Assembly: GCA_019633425.1 (NCBI GenBank) | Contig: WSUB01000010.1 | Location: 425,983 to 489,982, forward strand | Direction of reading: 5' to 3' | DNA: 64,000 nt | Source: Tulasnella sp. 424 | Lineage: Eukaryota; Basidiomycota; Agaricomycetes; Cantharellales; Tulasnellaceae | Part shown: one piece after another, positions 48,912 through 59,607 of the stretch | Numbering within the stretch: the first letter of the stretch is position 1 | How the letters are laid out: every line of letters begins with the position of its first letter | The notes under the pieces: model-generated | What the model was told of the DNA's origin: nothing | The model's input: the letters and a program-made list of their open reading frames with translations, nothing else | Database searches by the model: none | Made by a program: the position numbers and the translations under genes

Positions 48912-50320
48912 TGTATTTGCTTGGAGGAGTGAAGATGGCCTCAAGTGTGGCACGATGCGGCCTGTTTATATTGTGAGGTTCAGGCCGAACTTGCCGCTGA
49001 CATACAATGGTTTGCATCAGTGTTTTCACCCTCGAAAATCACCTCACCCGGCCCCATCTGCCTAAAGAACCGCAAGGGATCCCCTTTTGGGAGTTAATTG
49101 CAATTGGGCGTTGTCCTACCTAATCAGGCATTATGCAAACCACTGTATGTCTCCACAGTGATCAGCCACGATCCCCGGCCCCATCAAGGCCAAGGATCGA
49201 AGCCTCCTCAAAGGGTTCCGCGCGGATTTCCTATTAGTATAGCATCTCCTTTACTGTAATGTGTCTTTTCTCTCTCTTTCTCTTACTGATGAGCAATGGC
49301 GTAATTGTACCCCGGAAGATATTTAGATATGAGTTTGCATGTACCTAACGTTCTTCAGTCTTCCGTTCAAGCCCTTCATTTACCGCAATACCGATCCGAT
49401 TGTCCTGTTCAGTCAAGTATTGCGTAACCGGACCACGGGACGACGACCCTTTCCCTTTTTGACCCGAACGAACATCAATTAACACCAACGTTGCAACCTC
49501 GACATAGTCCGGAGGAGCCTGGCCACCCTACCGGATGAACCACTAGTACTCCGACTTCGACACCTCCTGCATTATCTCGAATTTTTCCCTTTCTTGACTT
49601 CTATAAATTTTCCTTTTCTCTTTTTCTCTTAACCTTTCTTTCAACTCTTGCCATTCAACAGAAACAAGGAAAAACACGAAAACCCCAAGTTAAGTACGTT
49701 TTCTTTTTCTTTTATTATATAATCAGACATGTCTAGGAAATTAGTTTCGGTACTGAATATTAGAACGCGTTCAGGGAAGGGTAACGCAGGCACCGTGGAC
49801 CTCCCAGACGAGAATACAGCCATCGCTTGAAGGGGCCGGCGACTCCGTCTGTATTGTAGGTCAATTCCCGACGGAACAGCTAGTCGGCTCGGAGGCCGTC
49901 CTCCGCTGAAGATCTGGCACTGGGTCGCGCGCCTGTCCCTGGTGAGGTTAGAGGAACTCACGTTTTCGAAGGACCCGGGGGGCTCCTGCAAATGGTACCG
50001 TATTTCGCACTCAGATATGTACTCGTGGATATCTAAAAAACGGCCCCAAAACGGCCAAATTATATCTAATTTACGGTACCTCTGGCCCTCCATCCCCGTC
50101 ATCTAAAATTAATATTTTGTATTGCTCTTCGTCGTCGACTGTTATCGAAAATTTCGACCACTGGCCCGTGGCAGAAAGCGTGGGGAGCCTGGTGAGGTAC
50201 CAAATTTTATCTGAATTTACGGGAGGTGTCACCAGATTTCCGAAATTATACCTAAATTTTCCGGTACCCGACGTCAAATTCCATTATCGTTATCTACGGA
50301 TCGAAAGAATTAGTAAACAG
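48912..50320. other. Non-repeated stretch inside the array, no confident gene
   Basis: The first 60 bases hold the promoter of gene A, with a TATA-like TTTATATTG near 48963-48971. Beyond about 49000 the sequence does not match the other repeat units. A 153-codon minus-strand frame (49641-50102) and shorter plus-strand frames exist, but none has recognisable features. Upstream exons of the gene ending at 50837 may lie here. Confidence 0.4.
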
Positions 50321-50837
50321 CCTTCGTTAGTATCCTCCTAAAGGTCGCAATCGAAAAGTTGTCCCTGGAGGAACTGGTTACGAACCTCGACCAAGATGGC
50401 ATTGAATACTTCGCGTCGATAGTTGAAAAACGCAGGAAGGGGAAGAAACATGCGGTACTGGCGAGACCGTTCAACGCGCCGGTATCCCCCACCCCACCTT
50501 TAACGCCGATGGCGGAACCTGTAAGTATTTCATGCAATACTGCCGCTGAAGATAATCGACGATGATAACCCTTCCAGCGGGACAGTCGCGACAGGTGATG
50601 AGCAATTCCTGAGCCTCAGAAACAACCAAGGGTGCAGGCTGAGGACAACGGCAATACAGTAATAGGCGAAGAAAGAACAACGATGCGGTCCTGACCAACA
50701 CGAACGGAAAGAGGGGTACCGCAACACCGGAAATGAAACCGACCAATGGTACGGATTCGATTATAATCATCGCACCGCCCATTCTCCACCGGTGGTACCT
50801 GAGGTCTCAGTGGACAATATTTGTTACTTCCGCCTAA
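50321..50837 (+). CDS. 3' exons of an unrecognised gene (partial)
   Basis: Three exons fit splice rules: 50321-50520, 50578-50594 and 50660-50837. Introns are 57 and 65 bases, the first with a GTAAGT donor and a pyrimidine-plus-CAG acceptor. The encoded piece includes SLEELVTNLDQDGIEYFAS, a basic KRRKGKKH, a Pro-rich segment and a C-terminal NGTDSIIIIAPPILHRWYLR. The acceptor at 50320 implies upstream exons that I could not place. No family is recognised; it could be a pseudogene. Confidence 0.35.
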
Positions 50838-50989
50838 CAAATCCGACGGACCGCTCCGGCGTCACTGGTTCGGGGATATCGAAACGGTCGAGACCAATCC
50901 TGGCGCTTTACCCAGTGTCCGCCTCCTTACATCCTGGGGTTGGACTTAGAAAAATCGCGTCATACTTCTCGAAGTGATCGCACACAGAC

Positions 50990-51545
50990 CAATCGATGAA
51001 CCTAACAAATCATTCAGAAATTGTTGATGCTCGGAGCCGTACAACAGTCTTTAGTCCGACACCCCCTTTGATACGAGAAGGCCTAGAATCGCAGAAACCG
51101 CATCAAGGGCTGTGGTCTTGGGGAAGAACGACCGGATGTTAACTTGGCCGGACTGGCACTTCTTTCGGAATGAGTTGTCCCAAATCGAGACATAGTGGTT
51201 TCGTCAGAGTCGGACTAGTGTGACTGTCTCCTCAGGAAGTAAGCGTGAGAGAAGCATACCGATAACACCTGCGCACTACAGTCTTTATGCGGGCTATTGA
51301 GCGAACTGCCGAGAGCCGGGATTTAAAGGTCCGGACCTGTCGGGGTGTGGATTAGGCCGATGCATGGTGACAATATAGATCCGGTCTCAACCGCTCATTC
51401 CGCAGCGAGATAAGCGGGGGGACAATGGAGCCATTCGTTGTCTGCAGACCAGCAAATATCTCAGTCTTCCCATACCCGCATGAACTAGGACGTGAATCCG
51501 ATCTTCAAGTTCTCTTGATTAGTCAACTCGTCGAATAGACAAAAC
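50990..51545 (-). pseudogene. RecQ-like helicase remnant, copy 1
   Basis: Reading the minus strand from the right, GMGKTEIFAGLQTTN matches helicase motif I (Walker A) and PPLISLRNE matches motif Ia. Further on, HYVSIWDNSFRKK with NIRSFFPKTTALDAVSA matches the region after DEAH and motif III of RecQ helicases. Stops and frame changes separate the blocks, so it is not a working gene. It is the most diverged of the copies but retains the motif III-like block best. Confidence 0.6.
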
Positions 51546-51562
51546 ACTCGGCTGAGAATTCA

Positions 51563-51620
51563 CTTGCGATCCAAAGTCTAAGGTCAGATGTGTGTCGTGA
51601 CGCGGAAGTAGTTCAGAAGG
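51563..51620 (-). pseudogene. GUA1 exon-1 fragment, copy 1 (start deleted)
   Basis: The sequence complementary to DFGSQ and its flank is present, but about 30 bases containing the ATG region are missing relative to the other copies. It lies between helicase remnant 1 and the CBM1 gene B. Confidence 0.6.
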
Positions 51621-51898
51621 ATCCTGTAGGTTCCCGCCAAGGGGTCGACTCGTTCTGGTCACGATCTCGCGCCCTAAGGCCGTTTGCCGCTACAATCACC
51701 GTCTTGCATCTGCAGAGAATTTGCTGCTGAGAGCCGCACAAGACGAACGGTTCAAGTTTGGGTTCTCAAGTGTAAATTATAGATGGTCTCTAGATGTGCA
51801 CGAACACAATCGCTTCAGTTGAACATTCGTCTCTCCAGGGTGTTTCTATTCAACGCGGACCGCATACAAACGAAATGGGACGAGGACTTTCGTTAACG

Positions 51899-52555
51899 TT
51901 AGTGCAAGCACTTGGGGGTGAAAGATCAGCAGGAGGCGGCAGAACGTGACTTTCTTTGCAAATTGGTGCATTACCTGGGAGAACCATGGGTTAGAATATT
52001 TGCAGTTTAATGGGGGAACACAACCGAACGGTCCGGGCCAAGCTATATATTCGATCGGTGAGAAAGTATTCTGGGTCTGGACGTCAACGGGAATGACACC
52101 GACCGATTCCTCCGCACTGTCCGTATAGTGTTTGCATTGGAGGGGCGCCAGTAGTCGTCGTGGTCGTGGTGAATACTGGGAAGTTCACGCACTTTGGGTG
52201 AAAGGTCAGTAAGAAGTGGCATGCCGTAAAGGTCTTTGCAAATCGATGCATTACCGTAGAGTGGTATGGGTCACCATAAACACAGACGGCTGGGGATTGG
52301 CAGACGGTTGGCCCAGTCCAGCCTATATATTCAATGTATTCAGATCGATGAGGAAATACTCTAGTCTGAGCGTCGGTGGGAATGACACCAACCTTCTCCT
52401 CCACACTGCCCGTACAGTGTTTGCTCCGCAGGCGCCGCAGAGGTAGTAGTGGTTGTCGTTGTCGTCGTGGTTCCTAGGATGTCGGATACACTATCCTGGG
52501 CCAAAGCGGAGGCGAAGAAGCCGGCGAAGGTTGCGAGAGCGAGGGCTTTGACCAT
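51899..52555 (-). CDS. Small secreted two-module CBM1 protein B, 5 exons
   Basis: Exons are 52393-52555, 52255-52322, 52104-52191, 51975-52042 and 51899-51910, giving 132 aa. A signal peptide (MVKALALATFAGFFASALAQ) and a Thr-rich linker lead to CBM1-1 (YGQCGGEGWTGPTVC, CVYGDPYHSTCV), a second Thr-rich linker, and CBM1-2 (YGQCGGIGAWPGPFGC, NPWFSQCLH). Each module has four cysteines and most surface aromatics, so both should fold; module 1 has His where the second terminal aromatic usually is. Introns 1 and 3 are homologous, as are introns 2 and 4. No catalytic domain is present, so the protein probably binds or loosens cellulose, or coats the hyphal surface. Confidence 0.82.
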
Positions 52556-52599
52556 TGTATTTGCTTGGAGGGGTGAAGATTGCCTGAAGCGTGGCACGA

Positions 52600-52625
52600 T
52601 GAGGGAGGGTCATTTATATATCCTG
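52600..52625 (-). promoter_or_regulatory. TATA box of CBM1 gene B
   Basis: The minus strand reads ATATATAAATG about 55-65 bases upstream of the gene B start. The same element (TATATAAAC) precedes genes C, D, E and F at a constant distance, at about 58412-58423, 60352-60364 and 63350-63361. It is therefore the probable core promoter of the family. Confidence 0.6.
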
Positions 52626-53055
52626 CGTATCGATGCTCCTCCCCCATCTCCATTCTTTACTCGGGAAAGCTTCATCACCTGCTGTGCTGACGCTGATTAC
52701 CGGTACACCAGAATAGGTAGGGTGTGTCCAACTAGAAATCGTGTCAGAACCGCCGGTCCGGATGACGCAGCGGGGATGATCGACCGACCATGTAGAGATG
52801 TGCCTTATGCCGATGTACTTCCAGCGGGGAGAAATAATGGCCGCTCGGTTATTCTCACTCCTAGTCGTCGACGGTTTCGCAAGTGTGAACCGACGCCAAG
52901 GAATTTCCGCTGAGCTACCCCTAGTTCTAGTTGTACGGCGAAAATGCGCGCGAAGGTAGGTCCAAACTCCTCCCTAGTGGCCCTCCAAAAAGTGGAGATG
53001 ACCCGTAGGGTAATTCAGAGGAGAAATATCTAAATTCGGGGGCTAATGTAATGTG
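52620..53055. repeat. Conserved upstream block of array units
   Basis: About 430-460 bases between the TATA region of each CBM1 gene and the next helicase remnant are conserved at 52620-53055, 55510-55970, 58425-58850, 60365-60822 and 63360-63820. Frames on either strand are broken differently in each copy, so the conservation looks like a shared recent origin rather than coding. It probably contains the CBM1 upstream regulatory sequence. Confidence 0.6.
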
Positions 53056-53059
53056 ATGT

Positions 53060-53760
53060 TAGTTCCCCACCGCTTTGCTCGACTCATTCAGAAGGTCACT
53101 GAGACCGAGCATCACCCGCTGGCTAGACTCGCTTACCATTCCTATCTCAGAGCTCCACCCGAACGGGTCGTCAAACAGGAACGAGGTGGAGAAACGGTGG
53201 GAACGAGCCCACCCTTTGGGCAAGCTTGCCCGGCGAGCACAGCAGAGACTAATACCGGACCCTAGTCGTAGTTCGTGTGTCATAATTTGGGCAAGAATGA
53301 CCGGATGTTTCCCAGACCGGCGTACTTGTTCCTGAACGTGTCGTCCCAAATTGATAAATAGTGGGTTTTGTCAGAGTCGGACTGTCTCCTAGCACAGGAT
53401 GGTCGACGGAGTCAACAGAGAGTAACCTCAGGAAGCAAGCGCGATAGAAGCATACCAATACCACCTGCACAGTACGGTTTTCATGCGAGATATTGACCGA
53501 ACGCTGAGAGCCCGGATTCGGTTTCAATTGCCTGGACCTGGTGGGGTGTGAATTAGGCCAAGGCATGGGGACAGTATAGATCCAGTCTCAACAGGTCTTT
53601 CCGCACCGAGGTGAGCGGAGAGACAGTGATGCCCTTCGTTGTCTGCAGAGAAGCAAATATCGCAGTCTTTTCATACCCAGCACCTGCGCGAATTTAAGAC
53701 GAGAATCCGGTCTTCAGGTTCTCTTGATTAGTCAACTCGTCGAATAGAGAAACGCTCGGC
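53060..53760 (-). pseudogene. RecQ-like helicase remnant, copy 2
   Basis: The minus strand contains HYLSIWDDTFRNKYAGLGNI and the following RSFLPK, matching the post-DEAH region of RecQ helicases. Upstream, a Walker A block is present but mutated (GYEKT instead of GYGKT), and a stop follows NLKTGFSS. The gene is inactive. Confidence 0.65.
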
Positions 53761-53772
53761 CCGAGGAATTAC

Positions 53773-53829
53773 CTGCGATCCAAAGTCTATGATCAGAACT
53801 GTGTAGTACCCGTCGTGGATTTCGGCCAT
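53773..53829 (-). pseudogene. GUA1 exon-1 fragment, copy 2
   Basis: This is 57 bases equivalent to GUA1 exon 1, with start codon, donor site and the GUA1 5' flank to the right. The following intron is cut off after about 40 bases and continues into helicase sequence. Confidence 0.8.
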
Positions 53830-54153
53830 GGTCATGCCGTGACGGAAGTAGTTCAGGAGGTTCGCACCAAGGGGTTCATTCGTTTTGGTCACGATCTCAC
53901 GCCTAAAAGCCGTTTGCCTCTACCATCACCGTCTTACGTGTGTAAGAATTTGTTGTCAAAGAGCCTCACAAGACGAACGGTTCGAGTTTGGGTTCTCAAG
54001 TTTTAATTATAGATGGTCTCCAGATGTGCACGAACACAATCGCTTCAGTTGAACACATTCATCTCTCCAGGGTGTTTCTATTCAACGCACACGTCGTACA
54101 AAACGAAATGGGACGAGGACTTTCGTTAGTGACGAAGAACGCAAGCACTTTGA

Positions 54154-54521
54154 TTACAAGCACTTGGGGTGAAAGGTCAGCATGAAGCGACAAAAACGTG
54201 ACTTTCTTTACAAATTGGTGCATTACCTGAGAGTTAAATGCGTTGTGATATACGCAGTTGTATGGGGGAACACAGAGTTTTGGAACATTTCCGTAGGCTA
54301 TATATTCGATCAGTAAGAAAATACTTCATGTCTGGACGTCAGCAGGAATGACACCGACCGCTTTCTCCGCATTGTCCGTAGTGTGTTTGCAGCGGAGAGG
54401 CGCTAGGAGTCGTCGCGGTCGTAGTCGACGTCGTGGTTCCTGGGGTGTCGGATACGCTAACCTGGGCCAAAACGGAGGCGAAGAAGCCGGCGATGGTTGC
54501 GAGAGCAAGGGCTTTGACCAT
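54154..54521 (-). CDS. Small secreted CBM1 protein C, single module
   Basis: Exons are 54359-54521, 54227-54297 and 54154-54162, giving 80 aa. A signal peptide (MVKALALATIAGFFASVLAQ) and Ser/Thr linker lead to one CBM1-like module: YGQCGESAYG, VPKLCVPPYNC, HNAFNSQCL. All four cysteines remain, but the usual GWTGPT segment is replaced by AYGNVPK, and one terminal aromatic is Asn. Binding may therefore be altered. A 0.9 kb inverted-repeat element sits about 60 bases upstream of the start, displacing the upstream promoter but leaving the TATA box. Confidence 0.75.
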
Positions 54522-54581
54522 TGTATTTGCTTGGAGGGGTGAAGACTGCCTGAAGCGTGGCACGATGAGGGTCGTTTATAT

Positions 54582-55500
54582 GGCGCGCCGTTTGTGTCAC
54601 GATCGCCAATTCCGATTGCCGACCTCCGATCGACAATCACGATCGACGACCACCCTCAACGACCGCTTCTAAGCAGTAAAATGGTGCACAGAGTGTAATA
54701 TATATGTACATATAGATATCTATTTACATTGCAGTAGTAAGTGCGTTGACATAGACGACCTCAGCCTAGGGGCTTCAGGAGCGCCGTGACGAAATGTGAC
54801 AGACGTTATTCACCCGTCACGCTCACTCCCTGATTTATACACATGAATTATGATAGAGTATTACTCCAACTTAATACTACAGTATATAAATAGTCTCATA
54901 GGGATCTCTAGAGACGGCGGTTCGGCAACACCCGACAAATGCCGCCAAGCACGACTTGGTTCGGCTAGTGGGCGGTTCCGAGCAAATCCTTCTGTAATTG
55001 CCTATAATAATAGGGACCTTGTATTTACTTGCCTCTTAAACTCCACCCTATTAAGAATATTCTTGAATATCTGTCAGTGCCATGTTAGGAAGGTCTAGTA
55101 CTATCACCTGCGTGTGTGACATTCCCAGGGTCGTCGGGACTGCCATTTCGCGAATCCTGCTAATTCTTGCTTTAGAGATCCCTAGGAGACTATGTATGAA
55201 GTTATGGTAATACTCTATCATAATTCATGTGTATAAATCAGGGGTTGAGCGTGACGGGTGAATAACGTTTGTCACATTTCGTCACGACGTTCCTGAAAGA
55301 TATCGGTAGCCCCTAGGCTGAAGTCGTCTATGTCTACGCAGTTACTCCTACAATGTAAATATACTTCGATGCGTACATATATCTAACACTCTGTGCACCA
55401 TTTTATCGTCTAGAAGCGGTCGTTGAGGGTGGTCGTCAATCGTGATTGTCAATCGGAGGTTGGCAATCGGAATTGGCGATCGTGACACAAACGGCGCGCC
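54582..55500. mobile_element. Non-autonomous element with long terminal inverted repeats
   Basis: This 919-base insertion starts GGCGCGCCGTTTGTGTCACG and ends with the inverse. The inverted arms are about 330 bases each (54582-54913 and 55172-55500), with a 258-base interior that has no coding capacity. CGTTTATAT occurs on both flanks (54573-54581 and 55504-55512) but once in the uninserted copies, so it looks like a 9-base target duplication; the termini can also be read as an 11-base TATGGCGCGCC repeat with a 6-base duplication. Long arms with a 9-base duplication suggest a Mutator-like MITE, which is an inference. Confidence 0.75.
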
Positions 55501-55974
55501 ATACGTTTATATATCCTGCGGGTCGATGCTCCTCCCCCAGCTCCATTCTTTGCTCGGGAATGCTTCACCACTTGCTGTGCTGACGTTGATTACCGGTACG
55601 CCAGAATAGGTAGGGTGTGTCCAACTAGAAATCGTCTCAGAACCGCCGGTCCGGATGACGCAGCGGAGATCGACCGACCATGTCGAGATGTGCCCTACGC
55701 CGATGTACTTCCAGCGTGGAGAAAGAATGGCCGCTCGATCATTCTTACCTCTAGTCGTCGACGGAACCGGATGATTTCGCAAGTCCAATGTGAGAGAATC
55801 GATACCAAGGAATGTCCGCTGAGATACCCCTGGTTCTGTTTGTACGGCGAAAATGGGCGCGAAGGTAGGTCCACACTCCTCCCTAGTGGCCCACCAGAAA
55901 GTGGAGATAGCCCGTAGGGTAGTTCAAAGGAGAAAATATCTAAATTCGGGGGCTAATTTAATGTGATGTTAGTT

Positions 55975-56670
55975 CCCCACTGCTTTGTTCGACTCATTTC
56001 AGAAGGCTACTGAGACCGAGCATCACCCGCTGGCTAAACTCGCTTACCATTTTTATCTCTGATCTCCGCCCGAGCAAGTCGTCAAACAGGAACGAAGTGG
56101 AGCAACGGGGGGAACGAGCCTACCTTTTGGGCGCGCTTGCCCAGCGAGCACGCCAGAGACTAACCCCCCACCGTAGCTGTAGTCCGTGTGTCATAAGTTG
56201 GGCAAGAATGACCGGATGTTTCCCAGACCGACATACTTGTTCCTGAACGTGTCGTCCCAGTTCGATACATAGTGGGTTTTGTCAGAGTCGAACTGTCTCC
56301 TAGCACAGGATGGTCGACGGAGTCAACAGAGAGTAACATCAGGAAGCAAGCGCGATAGAAGCATACCAATACCACCTGCACACTACAGTCTTCCTGCGAG
56401 ATATTGACCGAACCACCAAGAGCCCGGATTCGGTTTCTAGTATCTGGACCTGGCGGGGTGTGAATTAGGCCAAGGCAAGGGGACAGTATAGATCCAGTCT
56501 CAACAGGTCTTTCCGCACCGGGGTAAGCGGAGAGACAGTGATGCCCTTCGTTGTCTGCAGAGAAGCAAATATCGCAGTCTTCCCATACCCAGCACCTGCG
56601 AGAATTAAGCCGCGAATCCCGTCTTCAGGTTCTCCTGATTAGTCAACTCGTCGAATAGACAAACGCTCGG
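55975..56670 (-). pseudogene. RecQ-like helicase remnant, copy 3
   Basis: The same blocks as in copy 2 are present: Walker A-like GAGYGKTAIFASLQ, HYVSNWDDTFRNKYVGLG and RSFLP. A stop follows NLKTGFAA, and further frame breaks separate the blocks. Confidence 0.65.
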
Positions 56671-56683
56671 CCCGAGGAATTAC

Positions 56684-56740
56684 CTGCGATCCAAAGTCTA
56701 TGATCAGAATTGTGTCGTACGCGTTGTGGATTTCGGCCAT
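56684..56740 (-). pseudogene. GUA1 exon-1 fragment, copy 3
   Basis: A 57-base exon-1 copy with start codon and donor, followed by truncated intron 1. It is flanked by helicase remnant 3 and CBM1 fragment G. Confidence 0.8.
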
Positions 56741-56989
56741 GGTCATGCCGTGATGGAAGTAGTTCACGAGGTTCGCGCCAAGGGCTTATTCGTTTTGGTC
56801 ACGATCTCACGCCTAAAGGCCGTTTGCCTCTACCATCACCGTCTTACGTGTGCAAGAATTGGTTGTCAAGTTCTCAAGTTTTAATCGGAGGGTTTCTAGA
56901 TGTACACGAAGACAATCGCCCCAGTCGAACATTTGACTCTCGACAGTGTTTCCATTCAACGTAGACATCACACGAAATGAGGCAAGGAC

Positions 56990-57425
56990 TTTCATCAGTT
57001 ACAAAGGACGCAAGCTCGAGCACTTCGGGTGAAAGGTCAGCAGGAAGCGGCATACCGTGGCGTTCTTTACAAATCGGTGCATTGCATGGGAGTACCACGC
57101 GTTACTATATTGGCAGCTGATTCCGGGCTGACAGACGGCTGGTCCGTGGTAGCCTATATATTCGATCAGTGAGAAAATACTTCTGGTACTTCTGGGTCTG
57201 GACGTCAACAGGAATGATCATATGACATGGATCTTGTCCTCCGCAGTTTGGGGACAAGGCATCAATTCAGCGTAGACCTTCAGCTCTCGACATCGTCGCG
57301 TAATCAAGTGGCTATACTGGAATAGGTCTCAACTCGTCGAACAGACTAACGCACGCCTGAGGAATCACCTGCGACCCAAAGTCTAAGATTAGAATTTTGT
57401 CGTACGCGTCGTGGATTTCGGCCAT
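56990..57425 (-). pseudogene. GUA1-CBM1 chimera G
   Basis: This copy begins with GUA1 exon 1 (57369-57425), a complete intron 1 (57317-57368) and the start of exon 2 ([20 protein letters not shown]). At about 57246 it switches to the end of a CBM1 first exon (CTGCGGAGGACAAG). A CBM1 intron and second exon (GYHGPAVCQPG, NAWYSH when read in the CBM1 frame) follow. The CBM1 part is out of frame with GUA1, and the donor is mutated, giving a stop soon after. The chimera is very unlikely to make a binding module. Confidence 0.75.
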
Positions 57426-57715
57426 GGTCAGCTGTGACGGAAGAGTTCAGGAGGTTCGGGCCAAAGGGTTGACTCGTTTTGGTCACGATCTCACACCCAA
57501 AGCCTGTTTGCCGCCACAATCCCCGTCTTGTCTGCAAAGAATATGCTGCCGAGAGCCGCACAAGACGAACGGTTCGAGTTTGGGTTCTCAAGCTTTATTC
57601 ATAGATGGTCTCTAGATGTGCACGGACGCAATCGCTTCAGTTGAACATTCGTCTCTCCAGGGTGTTTCTATTCAATGCAGACGGCATACAAAACGAAATG
57701 GGACGAGGACTTCCG

Positions 57716-58354
57716 TTAGGGCAAGCACTTGGGGTGAAAGGTCAGCGGGAGGCGGCAAAACGTGACTTTCTTTACAAATTGGTGCATTACCTGAGAGAAC
57801 CATGGGTTAGAATATACGCATTTTAATGGGGAAACACAGCCGAATGGTCCGGGCCAAGCTATATATTTTATTGGTGAGAAAGTATTTTGGGTCTGGACGT
57901 CAACGGGAATGACACCGACCGATTCCTCCGCATTGTCCGTATATAGGGGCGCCAGCTGTAGTCGTCGCGGTCGGGCTGGGTACTGGGAAGGACACGCACT
58001 TTGGGTGAAAGGTCAGTAAGGAGTGACGTACCGTGAAGGTCTTTGCAAATTGATGCATTACCGTAGAGTGGTATGGGTCACCATAAACACAGACGGCTGG
58101 GGATTGGCAGACGGTTGGTCCGGTCCAGCCTATACATTCAACGTAAGTATTCAGATCGATGAGGAAATATTCTAGTCTGAACGTCAGCGGGAAAGACACC
58201 GACCTTGTCCTCCACACTGTCCGTACAGTGTTTGCTCCGCAGGCGCCGCAGAGGTAGTAGTGGTTGTCGTTGTCGTCGTGGTTCCTGGGGTGTCGGATAC
58301 ACTATCCTGGGCGAAGAAGCCGGCGAAGACTGGGAGAGCGAGGGCTTGGACCAT
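57716..58354 (-). CDS. Small secreted two-module CBM1 protein D, 5 exons
   Basis: Exons are 58204-58354, 58062-58129, 57920-57998, 57791-57858 and 57716-57727, giving 125 aa. The signal peptide is shorter (MVQALALPVFAGFFAQ). A Thr-rich linker, CBM1-1 (YGQCGGQGWTGPTVC, CVYGDPYHSTCV), a short linker and CBM1-2 (YGQCGGIGAWPGPFGC, NPWFSQCLP) follow. It is the closest relative of gene B. All splice signals are intact. The shortened hydrophobic core of the signal peptide may weaken secretion. Confidence 0.8.
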
Positions 58355-58854
58355 TGTATTTGCTTGGAGGGTTGAAGACTGCCTGAAGCGTGGCACGATG
58401 AGGGAGGGCCGTTTATATATCCTGCGTATCGATGCTCCTCCCCCATCTCCATTCTTTGCTCGGGAAATCACCTGCTGTGCTGACGCTGATTACCGGTACA
58501 CCAGAATAGGTAGGGTGTGTCCAACTAGAAATCGTGTCAGAACCGCCGGTCCGGATGACGCAGCGGGGATGATCGACCGACCACGTAGAGATGTGCCCTA
58601 TGCCGATGTACATCCAGCGGGGAGAAATAATGGCCGCTCGGTTATTCTTACTCCCAGTCGTCGACGGTTTCGCAAGTGAGAAACGATGCCAAGGAATGTC
58701 CGCTGAGATACCCCTGGTTCTAGTTGTACGGCGAAAATGCGCGCGAAGGTAGGTCCAAACTCCTCCCTAGTGGCCCTCCGGAGAGTGGAGATGACCCGTA
58801 GGGTAATTCGGAGGAGAAATATCTAAATTCGAGGGCTAATGTAATGTGATGATA

Positions 58855-59330
58855 GGTCCCCACCGCTTTGCTTGACTCATTCAGAAGGCCACCCGAGACC
58901 GAGCATCACCCGCTGGCTAGCCTCCCATACCATTTCTATCTCAGCGCTCCGCCCGAACAGGTTGTCAAACAGGAACGAGGTGGAGAAACGGTGGGAACGA
59001 GCCCACCTTTGGGCAAGCTTGCCCGGCGAGCACAGCAAAGACTAATACCGGACCCTAGCCGTAGTTCGTGTGTCATAGGTTGGGCAAGAATGACCGGTAT
59101 ACTTGTTCCTGAACGTGTCGTCCCAAATCGATACATATTGGGTTTTGTCAGAGTCGGCCCATCTCCTAGCACAGGATGGTCGACGGAGTCAACAGAGAAC
59201 AACCTCAGGAAGCAAGCGTAATAAAAGCATACCAATACCACTTGCACACTATAGTCTTCATGCGATATATTGACCGAAACGCTGAGAGCCCGGATTCGGT
59301 TTCAATTGTCTGGACCTGTCGGGGTGTGAA
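58855..59330 (-). pseudogene. RecQ-like helicase remnant, copy 4 (downstream part)
   Basis: YVSIWDDTFRNKY is followed by a deletion that removes the NIRSF region present in the other copies (a jump from AACAAGTATACC to CATTCTTGCCC). The Walker A part of this copy lies in the adjacent predicted fusion at 59331-59607. Confidence 0.6.
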
Positions 59331-59607
59331 TTAGGCAAAGGCGTGGGGACAGTATAGATCCAGTCTCAACAGGTCATTCCGCACCGAGGTGAGCGGGGAG
59401 ATAGTGATGCCCTTCGTTGTCTGCAGAGAAGCAAATATCGCAGTCTTCCCATACCCAGCACCTGCGCGAACTAAAGCCGTGAATCCCGTCTTCAGGTTCT
59501 CTTGATTAGTCAACTCGTCGAATGGACAAACGCTCGGCCCGAGGAATTACCTGCGATCCAAAGTCTAAGATCAGAATTGTGTCGTACCCGTCGTGGATTT
59601 CGTCCAT
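59331..59607 (-). CDS. Predicted GUA1 exon-1 / helicase P-loop fusion, 2 exons
   Basis: The GUA1 exon-1 copy (59551-59607, with the second codon changed to Asp) can be spliced over a 52-base intron (59499-59550, GTAATT donor, ending CAAGAG) to exon 59331-59498. The result is a 74-residue frame: [19 protein letters not shown], then NLKTGFTALVRAGAGYGKTA and TISPLTSVRNDL before a stop. This carries an intact Walker A motif. In the other four copies the same frame is broken just after NLKTGF. Expression would come from the copied GUA1 promoter. It may equally be a pseudogene that happens to be open. Confidence 0.35.

Noticed and set aside
54348..54542. Arg/Gly-rich plus-strand frames across the CBM1 genes (also 60128-60322)
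   Set aside because: They are the complement of the Thr-rich linker and signal peptide exons, which have clear secreted-protein features on the minus strand.
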